64,000 nt of DNA from Adineta steineri. Its lineage: Eukaryota; Rotifera; Eurotatoria; Adinetida; Adinetidae. Under the pieces are notes generated by a model, which did not search any database, had not been told where the DNA came from, and worked only from the letters and a program-made list of their open reading frames with translations. The stretch is from NCBI GenBank assembly GCA_905250115.1, contig CAJNOI010000039.1, positions 186,001 to 250,000 of the forward strand, written 5' to 3'. Of this stretch, positions 21,801 through 31,627 are shown in pieces. Made by a program: the position numbers and the translations under genes. Each line of letters opens with the position of its first letter. Within the stretch, counting starts at the first letter, position 1.

Positions 21801-24800
21801 ATATTTACCCCACAGGGTATATTTGTTTTCGTGAAAATCATTACTTGCTGATACTATAAATTTATTTCTCCGGAAAATGGCAAAGTCATAAAATATAACA
21901 CGTAGAATGTTCAGATCATATCATTGATATAAGGTCATACGTGATTAGTAGGGGAAAGAAAGAGTAATGTCTTAGAAAACTAGTAGGAGAGATAGAATTA
22001 TAGCGAGTAAAAAATTTCTATTTTCTGTCGACTATCTTTTTCTTCTTCTGCTTCTTTATTGATTGAATCAATAGACAATATATATGTAGAAATATTTTGT
22101 TCAATCAATGAATAAATCACACGAGATATATACTATTGATGACTTTCGTTGTCTTATATTTACTATTGCCATTGTATTATTTTTATTGTCAATAAGAAGA
22201 GGAACTATGTCACAATGCTTATGTCAATGATAAACTATATGAAAAGATAATATGTGTGTGTGTGACTTTTCTTGATTGAGTGTAGACAAAGTGGAAGTAG
22301 TACATTTCTAAAGGATGACCTATTGATTCTATCATATCAATGATTGAAAAATAAGTTACCTTTAAGAACGATTGTAGTAGATGCAAAAAAATAGCATTGA
22401 TGTTGTTGATGGTTTGTTATCAAATAAAACTTTTTTCTAGTTTTACTCTTGATATATCTATCGATAAGAGCGAGATATATAATGTCTGGTGGCTATACAC
22501 ATAAACACTATTGATAGAAAAAGGAACTATCTGTGGCAGTCTGAGACATATATTATGTGTTTTATGTTCCTACTTGACGATGATGATGAGATCGTTTTTA
22601 TATAATATAACAAAAAAGAGGAACGAGAAGACAGACATAAGAGCGGATATTCTTCCTTGGGGAGCAGCTATTCGGTTTTCGATTGCTACTTATAACTATC
22701 CCACATGGGCACGTGATTTGTCATGAACTTATTACTTTTTTTTGTTGTCTATCTATATTTACGTATCTTAACATAGAGCTCGTCTACCTCAAGAATGGAC
22801 GGATCGACTGGATGATTTTCAAAAAATAATGTTTCTCAAATGTCTTCGTCCAGATAAAGTCACAAATGCTATGCAAGATTTTGTAGCCAATAATCTTGGT
22901 CAAAAATTTATTGAGCCTCAAGTACGTATACCTATCTATCTATCAAAATAGACACATTATTTATTTGAATCTGGTCAATATATCACCCTTCAAAATATAC
23001 ATTTTTGACTGTAAATGACATAGAAAATATAAAAAAAAGAGATACTGTCAATTATATCTGGATGTTATCAATCAATAATTTTTTTTCTTGTAGACAGCTG
23101 ATTTACATCTTGTCTTTCGTGATTCATCAGCAATAACACCGTTAATTTTCGTTTTATCCGTTGGTACTGATCCAGCTGCTGATCTCTATAAATTTGCTGA
23201 AGAAATGAAATTTTCTAAACGTCTCAATACAATATCACTCGGTCAAGGACAAGTAATATAATCAAAAGAAAAAAAAACACAGAGATTTTTGTACATATAT
23301 ATATTTTCTATAGGGCCCAAGAGCTGAAGCAATGATGCGAGCAGCAATGGAAAAAGGACAATGGGTATTTTTTCAAAACTGTCATTTGTCACCATCATGG
23401 ATGCCAACATTAGAAAGATTAGTTGAACAAGTCGATCCAGATCATGTAAGACCTAATGTACTCATAGTTGAATCATTAATATGTCATTATTTTCTCGCAA
23501 TTTTTTATTTTATCGACATTTGCTTATTAGATTATTTGGTCTGTCAAGCGAAAAATGATAAGAGAATAAATGCAAGAGATTTATAATGACTTCCTTTCTC
23601 TTATTCAAAGCAACCTTTTTATATTATAAAACATTGTATCATTTCTAGGTGCACAAAGATTTCCGATTATGGTTAACAAGTATGCCTAGTCCTCAATTTC
23701 CGGTAATGATCTTACAGAATGGTAGCAAAATGACAGTAGAACCACCACGTGGTATCAAGGCTAATTTATTACGTTCTTATATAACATTGAACGATGATTT
23801 TCTCTCATCATGCACTGGAAAAGTATATAACTGTTTTTAATTTATTTCAAATTCTATTTTTTCTTCTATTATCAAATAGACGGATGAATTCAAACATCTT
23901 CTTTTCTCACTTTGTCTATTTCATGCTGTGTTACTCGAACGTCGAAAATTTGGTATAAACGTTTTTTATTTTCATGATATTCATAAAACTTCTTCATTTC
24001 ATATTAAGGCCCACTTGGTTTCAATATACCATATGAATTTACTGATGGTGATTTACGTATATGTATGAGTCAATTGAGAATGTTTTTAATGGAATATACT
24101 GAAATAGCTTATAAAGTAAATTAATATTTATTTATTTATTTGTTTTGTAATTTATTTTCATAAATTAGGTTTTGAAATATACTGCTGGTGAAATAAATTA
24201 TGGTAAAGAATTTTAAAATAAGTCAACACGACCTATATTTTCTTCTTTTTGTTCTTTAAATAGGTGGTCGTGTGACAGATGATTGGGATCGACGATGCGT
24301 TATGAATATACTTGATGATTTTTATGCAGCTAAAGTTCTTGATTCAAATTTTTGTTATGATCAATCACAAATCTATCATCAATTACCACCAACATCTGAA
24401 CATCAAGCATATCTCGCATATGTTCGTGGTTTACCAATCAATGATACACCAGAAATATTTGGTTTACACGATAATGCTAATAGTAAATTAGAAAAATTTT
24501 ACTTTCGAATAAAATCTAGTATAAATTTTTCTTCTAGTTACATTTGCACAAAATGAAACATATCGTACAATGAAAGATTTACTTGATTTACAACCAAAAA
24601 CAGCTACAGCTGGTGAAAATCGAGATCTTGCTATTGAAAAATTAGCAAATGATGTATTATCACGTGTACCAAAACCTATACCATTAGCTCTTGTTATGGA
24701 AAAATATCCGGTTATGTATGAACAGGTAAATTAGTAAATACGTTATGATTTTTCTCTCATGTCAATAAAAAATAATCTCCTATAACAGATAGAAAAAAAC

Positions 24801-25816
24801 ATAACGGAAAATTTTTCTCTTAATGACACGCATATATTGATAGAATACAATTAATATTCTCATTTCCGATCGGAAATCTTATTGTCAAAAATTAATTTTT
24901 TATCTTTCTAGTCAATGAATACTGTCTTAACACAAGAAATTATTCGGTTCGTTATAAATCTTATTTTTGTATTTTATCTTATCGTTTTCTTTATAATTAG
25001 ATATAATAAATTATTAAATGTAATTCATACATCATTACAAGAATTATTAAAAGCAATGAAAGGTTTAGTTGTACTTTCTCAAGCTTTAGAAGAAATGTCA
25101 AAAAGTCTATTTAATAATGCTGTACCAATCATGTGGAGTAAAGCTGTATGTTTCTATATTTTGTTTTGTCTAAATAAAACAAAAAATGTTATTTAGGCTT
25201 ATCCAAGTTTGAAACCACTTGCATCATGGGTTGCTGATTTAATTCAACGTGTTGAATTTGTTCAAGGATGGGTTGATAATGGTATTCCAAATATATTCTG
25301 GATAAGTGGTTTCTTTTTTCCACAAGCTTTTCTCACTGGTACTCTACAAAATTTTGCACGAAAACATGTTATCTCAATTGATTCAGTTAGTTTTGGTTTT
25401 CAAGTATGTCGAAAATTTAAATAAAAATATTTCAAAAAATAAATTTTCTATTTATTAAGGTTTTGAAACAATCAATGAAAGAATTAACTGCAGCACCAGC
25501 AGATGGTTGTTATATTCGAGGTTTATTTGTTGAAGGTGCTCGTTGGGATAATGCAACACATGTACTTGGTGAATCTCGAGCAAAAGAATTATTTACAGAT
25601 ATGCCTGTTATATGGTTACAACCAGAACAAAATCGACAAGTTCCAACATCTGGAATATATATGTGTCCTGTATATAAAACGTTAACACGTGCTGGTACAT
25701 TATCAACAACAGGACATTCAACAAATTTCGTTTTTACAATTGAAATTCCATCATCAAAAACACAACAATACTGGATTAAACGTGGTGTTGCACTTATATG
25801 TGCTTTGAATTATTAA
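3865..25816 (+). CDS. dnah1: Axonemal inner-arm dynein heavy chain, DNAH1 orthologue
   Basis: This many-exon gene encodes an estimated 4,100-4,300 residues, the usual size for DNAH1. It is the motor heavy chain of an inner dynein arm (the I1/f-type or DNAH1 group) and bends cilia by ATP-driven sliding. Tail, linker, AAA1-AAA6, stalk and C-terminal domain can all be read. DNAH1-specific stretches run throughout, including [20 protein letters not shown] near the start, NMSFSPYK-like text at about 9050 and the ending [15 protein letters not shown]-loops are at 10503 (GPAGTGKT), 12391 (GPTGSGKT), 14079 (GPTGTSKT, altered) and 15351 (GVGGSGRQ). The stalk exon is 16418-17577. Introns are mostly 50-100 bases; exceptions carry a GPCR gene (19280-21367) and a MITE (16021-16417). 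Three alternative Walker B exons lie at 10750-11350. I followed the frame through most junctions and saw no disabling break. Confidence 0.95.
8348..8401 (+). other. Candidate 54-nt cassette exon in the dynein tail
   Basis: Between the exon ending in FADNE and the exon starting [10 protein letters not shown] lies a 54-base open stretch after TTTTCAG. It is phase 1 on both sides, so including it adds 18 residues ([18 protein letters not shown]) without shifting the frame. Skipping it gives the same continuity as vertebrate DNAH1. The acceptor is good, but the donor (GTTTTT) is poor, which fits weak or regulated use, or no use at all. Confidence 0.35.
10497..10600 (+). other. Dynein AAA1 P-loop exon
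   Basis: This exon encodes [20 protein letters not shown] and [12 protein letters not shown], the Walker A (P1) loop and following strand of the main ATPase site. It is followed by a 32-base exon at 10651-10682 ([10 protein letters not shown] plus two bases), which ends in phase 2. The three alternative Walker B exons join to this phase. Confidence 0.9.
10750..10855 (+). other. Alternative AAA1 Walker B exon, version A
   Basis: 106 coding bases, entering in phase 2 and leaving in phase 0. It encodes [20 protein letters not shown], then [16 protein letters not shown]. The Walker B acid pair and following helix are intact, but the usual Trp-Ala-Cys-Phe before DEF is Ile-Ala-Cys-Leu. The acceptor (ATACGTAAAG) lacks a pyrimidine tract, so this version is probably used weakly or under regulation. 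The donor is CGG/GTATAA. Confidence 0.8.
10988..11093 (+). other. Alternative AAA1 Walker B exon, version B (canonical-like)
   Basis: 106 coding bases with the same phases as version A. It encodes [20 protein letters not shown], then [16 protein letters not shown]. This is the closest of the three to vertebrate DNAH1, which reads [14 protein letters not shown] followed by VVAQQI. The acceptor has a clear pyrimidine tract (TTTTTATTCCTTCAG) and the donor is AAG/GTAATT. It is the likely default exon. Confidence 0.85.
11185..11350 (+). other. Alternative AAA1 Walker B exon, version C (split by a 60-base intron)
   Basis: Two pieces, 11185-11218 and 11279-11350, total 34 + 72 = 106 coding bases, exactly the length of versions A and B. 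They encode [12 protein letters not shown] / [20 protein letters not shown] plus LRTH. The start has a cluster of four cysteines in place of the usual small residues. The intervening 60 bases begin GT and end AG. Phases again match the neighbours. Versions A and C share Leu before DEF and the ANQ triplet, so one probably arose from the other. Confidence 0.78.
12391..12414 (+). other. Dynein AAA2 Walker A
   Basis: Encodes GPTGSGKT, an intact P-loop, in the exon that also carries [20 protein letters not shown], as in vertebrate DNAH1. Confidence 0.9.
13383..13403 (+). other. 21-nt microexon between dynein AAA2 and AAA3
   Basis: AAAGGTCAACGTCAAGGACGC is bounded by AAATAG and GTGAGT. It is in phase 0 between the exon ending FRPRE and the exon starting [20 protein letters not shown], and adds KGQRQGR. 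Both flanking introns have good ends. Vertebrate DNAH1 has a short basic linker at this place, so the microexon is probably real; it can be included or skipped without a frame change. Confidence 0.65.
14079..14102 (+). other. Dynein AAA3 Walker A with Ser in place of the last Gly
   Basis: The codons read GPTGTSKT, where vertebrate DNAH1 and the P-loop consensus (GxxxxGKT) have GPTGTGKT. AAA3 nucleotide binding gates dynein release, so loss of this Gly could weaken ATP binding at AAA3. Lys and Thr are kept. Confidence 0.8.
15351..15377 (+). other. Dynein AAA4 Walker A-like loop
   Basis: Encodes GVGGSGRQS, with Arg in place of Lys. Vertebrate DNAH1 has the same GVGGSGR pattern, so this is normal for the family and not a defect. 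Confidence 0.85.
16048..16314 (+). mobile_element. Non-autonomous hAT-type MITE in a dynein intron
   Basis: A 267-base insertion begins CAGGGACTC and ends GAGCCCTG, so its ends form imperfect inverted repeats of the hAT type (CAGGG...CCCTG). It is bordered by an exact 8-base target-site duplication, AATATTTT, at 16040-16047 and 16315-16322. Its GC-richer sequence has no coding capacity. It enlarges intron 16021-16417, which would otherwise be about 122 bases. Orientation is arbitrary. Confidence 0.85.
16418..17577 (+). other. Dynein stalk and helix-rich exon
   Basis: One of the largest exons of the gene (1,160 bases). It encodes the end of AAA4 and the heptad-rich first half of the stalk (ARHNYVTP-like start, RPPQGVKL and DDYWEPG motifs, then a long Lys/Glu-rich coiled coil). 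The next exons ([13 protein letters not shown]-type text at 17640) hold the return helix into AAA5. The microtubule-binding region is therefore present. Confidence 0.85.
19280..21367 (+). other. 2.1 kb dynein intron hosting a GPCR gene
   Basis: The donor follows QKKVHL and the acceptor precedes [10 protein letters not shown], which join in frame as in vertebrate DNAH1. Bases 19280-19969 show no gene. The remaining 1.4 kb is filled by the opposite-strand receptor gene. Confidence 0.9.
19970..21325 (-). CDS. FMRFamide-receptor-like rhodopsin-family GPCR
   Basis: An intronless 451-residue receptor nested antisense in a dynein intron. Seven hydrophobic segments can be read: TM1 at about residues 37-58 ([18 protein letters not shown]), TM2 [21 protein letters not shown]3 ending in the ERY form of the DRY motif ([14 protein letters not shown]), TM4 [19 protein letters not shown]5 around [16 protein letters not shown]6 [17 protein letters not shown] and TM7 [16 protein letters not shown]. 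The TM2 LALADM text, the ERY motif and the TM7 NxxxNFFFYC pattern are typical of protostome FMRFamide and related neuropeptide receptors. The N-terminus has N-glycosylation sites (NIS, NGS). The ligand is unknown. An internal Met at codon 11 is an alternative start. The first ATG lies 43 bases from the dynein exon at 21368, so its promoter or leader overlaps dynein coding sequence. Confidence 0.85.
   Translation of the reverse strand: MYKTNFKNISMSTNPCLSNVNGSIRFDTLHDIEVAGYRYVMLTICIFGVVCNILNLCVLLQRRLKESPYTYLTGLALADMLTLMSISPVSIVRGDYIRHETIFFTLTRLEAQLYMPLANYFGQVSIMITVALTVERYLFTTYPLRAQGFCKASYARRVVATIVVICGILNIPRFLTETVEKLIAPESTFVSSKCITHPFKIEYSSINSSHIGECFCVVGNTKESFLPFKNYYYYTMLGINQILPFAILLYLNLRLIRRVQISNRYTLAELIARQHSPMNSSAPTMNSATQKRLREEHRLTKTLVAVVIVFLICNTFTIISYPGLVRLVTKHKYPKYFYVGFRIQKLITNIMLLLNYSINFFFYCAFNEKFLFTLKKTFRYDKLFCGLISSHNRSLSSSSTMNLHSNILKANQCISSYHNGSDQINRRRKHYSNSRDFKKISRDELITNEDL
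21568..22776 (+). other. 1.2 kb dynein intron, no gene seen
   Basis: This intron lies between exons ending SSEPER and starting ARLPQEW. It holds simple AT-rich sequence and a 71-codon open frame at 22511-22726 with no recognisable domain. I see no inverted repeats or target-site duplications. Confidence 0.7.
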
Positions 25817-27426
25817 AGAAATACATTTGAGAAATTGTTTTGTTTTTCTTTGTGTATATGATAAACAATAAAACTGATGATTTTTTTTAAAAATATATAT
25901 TTAGTGTTTTTAACATATACTAAGATTGTTAGTATGTGAAAGATAATTATTATTTGTTCGGTATTATATTGAATGATAAATTGATATTTTGATGAATTTT
26001 CTAGATAATATATGAGAGATTTTTGTTATTAGAGAGAAAAGAGAGGAAACGTATTTAATGTAAATATATAGATATATAAAATAATATTATTGGCAATCGT
26101 TTTCAAATACTAGAGAAGTGTTAGAGCCAATGGCATCGGAAATCTTTTTCATAACTTGAGTCATAATGTTTTTATGCAAATATATGTCTCTATGAGAGTT
26201 TTCATTATTTGCTTTCGATGTTTTCAAGTACCAGATATATATCTATATCATTTCTCATTAAAATAATAAGTTTTATTTAGCTTAAAAAGAATAAATAACA
26301 AAAGATTTGATTAAAAAAATTCAGTTTAATATTTCATAAATAGTTTTCATGTAAAATCCAATATAAAACTATTAGGTTATATCTCCTTTCAATAATGGCG
26401 AAAAATTGGTTATATTCAACGATATTACAAGAGAATTCAAATCAACACTTACAAAATTTCTTTTTGTGTTTTATATCAACAGTGGGTAAATTTCTCAGTT
26501 CTCTAAAATCTTTTTAAATAGCTTTTGCATTAGAAATCTCATTTCTTTTTTCAAGCTATGACTCATAGTTTTCTAATCAATCACATGTATTATTTATGCT
26601 GATATGATGAAACGCGCTCCAATGAAGTGCTTGATCAACATGATTGAATATAACTAACATACTAGTAGTTATTCTATAAGATCAATTTCTAGATATATTC
26701 ATCGAAATTTCTTTAATCATTTGCATATAAACATAGTAAATGAATAATACTCTTACTCATTGGATATGTTTACGTATATTAAAAAACGGTATCTGTATAA
26801 TATGCTCGAATTATTTCACGTTCTATCTAAGTATTATATTTGTTTTGAAAAATAAGTAGGATAAACTTGTTTATCACATGTACTATCCAAGGTTATTGGC
26901 ATGAATAAAAACCTTCATATACTAATACATAATATTGATGTTTTCTCAATAATATCTACAATAATAAATATTAATTTTGTTTATTTAGATATGTAAAATA
27001 TGCAAATAACTTGAAAAGTTTTTATATTATATTATATATATATCTTTTTTTCTTCTTTTTTTGCATTTGTTATACCATATGACTCGTTTTTCTGCTTTTC
27101 ATTATAGGAGTATATTCCATTGGGTATATCCAGAACAATTCGATTTGATGATATACTACTGTAGAATAACAGATAGAATATGACCTATTGTATGATATAT
27201 GACATATTTAAGCAGAATCTAATTTAGTATCCTCTGTGTAACATTATTAGGTTTAATAATCGAACTAATATTTTCTAGTTGTATCAATATTTGTATTTTC
27301 TTTGATAGAAATATTACATTTTATGAAATCATAAAACAAAAATGAAATGAAACAAAAATAATAAAAGTAATTAAATATTTAAATATAGGAAAAAGCTAAT
27401 TATGCGAAACTAAATATATGTGAAGT
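25817..27426. other. Intergenic region between dynein and EF-hand genes
   Basis: The first 60 bases are the dynein 3' UTR, with an AATAAA signal near 25868. The rest is AT-rich with no supported gene; it lies beyond the 3' ends of both flanking genes, which converge. Confidence 0.6.
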
Positions 27427-28228
27427 TCAATAATTGCGTGGAGGATAGTTTGATCCTGGGGCTGGTGGTGGTGGTGGTGGATAGTTTCTATAAAAGATGA
27501 ACAATAATAAGATTAGTGAAAGTCTAGATTTTATTCTAAACTTACGATTGACTTGGATTGTAAGGTGGTTGACTTGGATTGTAAGGCGGTTGGCCAGGAT
27601 TGGGTGGAGGTGGTTGGTTTTGATTGTAGGGTGGCTGAGCGCCTTGATTGTAGGGAGGTTGGCTACCTTGATTGTAGGGTGGCTGACTGCCTTGATTGTA
27701 GGGAGGTTGGCTGCCTTGATTGTAGGGTGGCTGACTGCCTTGGTTGTAGGGTGGCTGGCTGCCTTGATTGTAGGGAGGCTGGCTGCCTTGGTTGTAGGGA
27801 GGCTGACTACCCTGATTGTAGGGTGGCTGGCTGCCTTGATTGTAGGGAGGCTGGCTGCCTTGGTTGTAAGGAGGCTGACTACCTTGATTATAAGGCGGAT
27901 TCTGTCCTGGTGGGGGTGGAACTGGTCCTGGTGGTGGTGGATTAGGACCTGGTCCACGTTGAAATTGATCGAATTGTCCAGTATAAACACGAGCCATAAA
28001 TTTCATGTACTCATCATATGAAACTGTACCATCTCGATTTGTATCCATATTAGCCATAACACGATCTACTTCAGCATCTTGAAATTGAATGTTTGATCGA
28101 CGAAGACATTCTTTCATTTCTACTGCTGTAATATAACTATTACGATTTATATCAAATTCCATAAAAGCTGTTGTAATTTCTTGAACCTGGTCAGGTCTCA
28201 ATTGTGCAACAACGGGATCGTTAGCCAT
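27427..28228 (-). CDS. Two-EF-hand protein with a Pro/Tyr/Gln-rich repeat tail
   Basis: Two exons (28228-27546 and 27487-27427; 58-base intron) give 247 residues. Residues 15-85 contain a calmodulin-like EF-hand pair. Loop 1 is DINRNSYITAVE and loop 2 is DTNRDGTVSYDE, both with the expected Ca-binding side chains. A Pro-rich linker (PPPPGPVPPPPG) follows, then about eleven copies of the octapeptide PPYNQGSQ, two PPYNPSQ-like units and a Pro-rich end (NYPPPPPPAPGSNYPPRNY). There is no signal peptide. Calcium sensing by the N-terminal pair is well supported. The tail could be a flexible, self-associating or adaptor-binding segment resembling those of ALG-2/annexin-type proteins, but no specific partner can be named. 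The tail is coded by a 24-bp minisatellite and so is expected to vary in length. Confidence 0.85.
27621..27884 (-). repeat. 24-bp coding minisatellite, 11 units
   Basis: Eleven units of 24 bases (plus strand TGATTGTAGGGTGGCTGACT and four more) encode PPYNQGSQ on the minus strand. Neighbouring units differ at a few third-codon positions (GGTGGCTG against GGAGGTTG, TGATTG against TGGTTG), with a partly alternating pattern that suggests expansion by larger blocks. Confidence 0.95.
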
Positions 28229-29513
28229 TTTTGTTGATAATTTTTTTTAACTGATTATTATAGTCACAAGTTTACCTTTACGATAATGAATGATAGCTTA
28301 TACAATTTATGTTTGATTTTAAAGCATCATCATGATACTATTTATCGTATCGCTTGATAAATCAAGCGTGAATACTCAATGAAATATCCTTGTCTAACAA
28401 GGCAATCTAATGCGATTGTATACTTGTTTATACATAATATCATATTCAAGTTCTATTACGCACAAATATACTTATCAGAGAAATTATCTAAGTATAGATT
28501 TCATAAATAAACTAAGGATTCATACGAATCATTATTTATAAAGCAATAATAATCGTCTCATTACATATTATTAAAAATAGAAAATATTTTTATTTTAAAA
28601 GATATCAAGTTTTAAATGATAATCTATACCATGAATTTTGTTGTACTCAAAAACCTGACGTACGTGTATTTAATTTTGATTGATTGATAGATAGATGATA
28701 TAAAATAAATGATATTTAAAAACATCATAGATCGAGCTTAATGTATTGTAAATAGTTCGAAAGAAGGTTCTGACTCATAGAAATAATTGATTATGATATG
28801 CATATATATATATTTGATTTTACTCTGTTCGTAGAGTACGAATTTTTTTACTATAGTATTATAATGAGTAAAAGCGATTGTACTTCGCTACATGCTATTA
28901 TATAAGAAATACTCATGATCGTGTATAAATGGTATACAATTTTCTATTATATACGAAGGTAGAATGATTCAAATAAAAATAATAACAACATTAATGGTAT
29001 TATTCAAGTATTTCTCAAGTTGATACTTTTAGTTTTATATGAATCTATTCTATTCATCATCCTTGATTTCTAATTACGCACATTTTAATATCCAACCTCT
29101 GATGAAATCTTTGGTTTCCTTGTAATTATATTAAAGCTTGTATTTAATAACATTTTCCATCTACTATATAATAGTTAATAAAAATATACAAAAAAAGTTC
29201 GTTTTTTTTCAAACAATATCATAAATAGTAAAAAAATTATAATATGTCAATAAAAAAATTTATCATTCGTAAAGAATTCTTTTTATAAAAAAATAAACCG
29301 TATGAATTTCATCTGAAATATAAATAGCAATAAAATTGTAATAAATATATATATCACATACTACAATTACTACTTACAGTGATTGATATTTATAAGGGTT
29401 TGAATCGATATATCTTATATAAATATTTCTGACAGAGAAATAGCTTGTAGCGCGCGCATATCTTTGTTGATGACAAAATATTCCTGTCTAAACAATTGAT
29501 GATTAAGATGTTT
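28229..29513. other. Intergenic region upstream of the EF-hand gene
   Basis: AT-rich sequence with no supported gene. It must contain the promoter of the minus-strand EF-hand gene (near 28250) and the 3' end of the synaptotagmin-like gene. No core element stands out. Confidence 0.5.
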
Positions 29514-31144
29514 TTACAATTTTAGTGGATGCCAAACGATGACAGGACGTCGCAGAACACGTAACATTTGTTGCCAATGCGACATATGTTGTGTACGATC
29601 ATGATTACCGATAAGACAATGACCTATTTCGAATGTTTTTGTTGTTGTCGTTAATGGTGATGGTATTATTTCATAGATAACAATACGTATATATGAAGTA
29701 AGGAGATCATTACTTGAAACATTAAATACAGATGTTTCATTAAATACAGGATTTTTATCAGTTGCATGATGATAACTTGTACGCGTTTTTTTTATGACTT
29801 GATGGCGATGAAGTAAAGAAATTGTAGCATAACACTCAGTTGATATCATATCAGTGATGATAGAATCGCGTTTATAAAAGGTCAAATTTCGTGCTTGAAT
29901 TAATGAACAGGTTAAACGATCTGCTGTTGGATGATAACATAACGAAATACTTATTTCACCACGATACCAGAATGCCTATTAAAGAAAAAAAATACTATAT
30001 AAAGAAAAAACAAATGATTGATTATAGATTTCATTTACTTCATTACTATCATGGAAATTTAGCCAAGTTGTTAATGGTTGATAAATATAAATTTCTCCAA
30101 TCGTAAATGAACATTCTCCAATTATTGTTTCACTATTATTCTCATGTTGAAGGTAGAGAGTTGTATGTAAAACAGTACATGGTAAACGATCATCATCAAC
30201 TTTCCATTTCATAGAAGAATTAAATAGGACAGGCTGACTTTTATCATAAGTAATTAACTTATAGAATTAAGAAAATAAAAATTAATTTCTAGTATAAAAA
30301 AAGAAGAATTTTCTATCTAACTTGAGTCTGTTGAGTTTGCTTTCGGTCGTGATCTAAATAGGCACTTATAAATAATCTTAAATTATCTTTGCTTCCTTTT
30401 GTTATTGACAGATGACGAACTTGAATAAATAGTATCTCTAAATATTCTTCTAGACTACAAAGAAAAAATACATCATTATGAATTTCTTCTTTTTTTTTGA
30501 ATGAATTATTCAAATTACGCATTATAATTAATTGTTATTTGTAATTTTCCTGATCCAATAGTTTCCTCTGTTACATATAAATCATTTAATGATGTTACAA
30601 TTGATTCATCATCAGAATCACATAATATTGTTCGCTTTAATGTTGATTGTATATTATTTGCATAGGAAACAATATCATATGCACTATTACTATTAGCTAC
30701 ATTATTAAGAGAAAATTATAGGAATGTAAAAAAGAAGAAAGGAAAGAATTAACGAACGCATCAGTGTATCGTCATATATTGTGCCATCTGTGACTAACGA
30801 CGAAATAGAACCAAAAGCAGGCGTCCATAAACTACTGTCATTAGTAGTTTTTAGCGGTTCGTTAATTGTACTAAGGTCAATACATGATGCCATAGGATCC
30901 TGAATAGAAGAAAATTCGTATAATTATTTCTTTTTTGTTTGCTTAAAAAAATATTTCTAACCTGAGTATATTGTTCCCTAGCGGAAATAATTGTTGAAGT
31001 TTTTCTATTCCGTATCCAATTGAGAAATGAAGAAAATAAATGGAAATTGAGCCATTTTCCAACAATAAATAAAATAATAAAAATTGTAAACATTGATATA
31101 AGTAAAATCATTGTTAAATCTCTGTTGGTAACATGTGTAGTCAT
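29514..31144 (-). CDS. Synaptotagmin-like protein with degenerate C2 domains
   Basis: About six exons on the minus strand. Exon 1 (31144-30962) carries one transmembrane segment (MILLISMFTIFIILFIVGKW). A short linker follows, then C2A (GKLQITINYNALEEYLEILF, continuing through WLNFHDSNE) and C2B (WYRGEISISLCYHP to the stop). The end, HWQQMLRVLRRPVIVWHPL, is the classic synaptotagmin C2B signature, and NPVFNETSVFNV is also present. The Asp residues that bind calcium in loops 1 and 3 of both C2 domains are mostly missing (ARNLTFYKRDS in C2B), so it is probably calcium-independent, as in the Syt12/14/16 group. Likely role: membrane tethering or trafficking. Exon junctions were placed by eye; the exon 2 donor (GTTCGT) and the exon 3 donor are weak but keep the frame. 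Confidence 0.8.
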
Positions 31145-31571
31145 TCTATTTTGATTTGATTTTATTATCTATAATATGAAGAACTATATATATATGTGTG
31201 TAACTTGATAATTAAAAATTAAACAATTACATTCTAAAGCTTACTTTCTAAAAATGATTAAATGTAACGATTAAGCTAATCCTATTCCTTTTCCTTTCTG
31301 TTTCCGACGATAGATATTTTTCTTTCTTGTTCGTTTTAGTATCTACTCTATGGGTAATGATAGAGATGAAACAGACGTATTATGTGTGTACCTTTTCTTT
31401 TTTCGCCTTGCTCCTTTCCTTACACATACGCTCTTCTGCTATCCGTTCTTTTTTTTCTCTGCCGTTGTCTCTGCTGATAATGATGAGGTAAACAGACCGG
31501 ATCTCTGTACTCGTTAAATGAGCCTTCTTACTATAGAAAAGAGAAAAAGTATACGCATGCAAGCAAAACAG

Positions 31572-31576
<5 letters not shown>

Positions 31577-31623
<47 letters not shown>
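31577..31623 (+). repeat. (GA)n microsatellite
   Basis: About 23 uninterrupted GA units. Length polymorphism is expected. Confidence 0.97.

Positions 31624-31627
<4 letters not shown>

Noticed and set aside
22511-22726. 71-codon open frame in a dynein intron
   Set aside because: No domain, no splice link to the flanking dynein exons (ER and ARLPQEW join directly), and low-complexity codon content.
23446-23648. Read-through of the exon at 23314 into a 84-codon frame (to 23586) as an alternative dynein end
   Set aside because: GATCAT/GTAAGA is a good donor, and the next exon ([11 protein letters not shown]) continues the family alignment. The read-through is intron sequence.
27621-27884. CRISPR-like repeat array
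   Set aside because: Units are directly adjacent without spacers and lie in an animal coding exon.
27497-28021. Long plus-strand open frames over the EF-hand gene
   Set aside because: They arise because the 24-base minisatellite contains no stops in several frames. The minus-strand frame has EF-hand loops and the proper splice structure.
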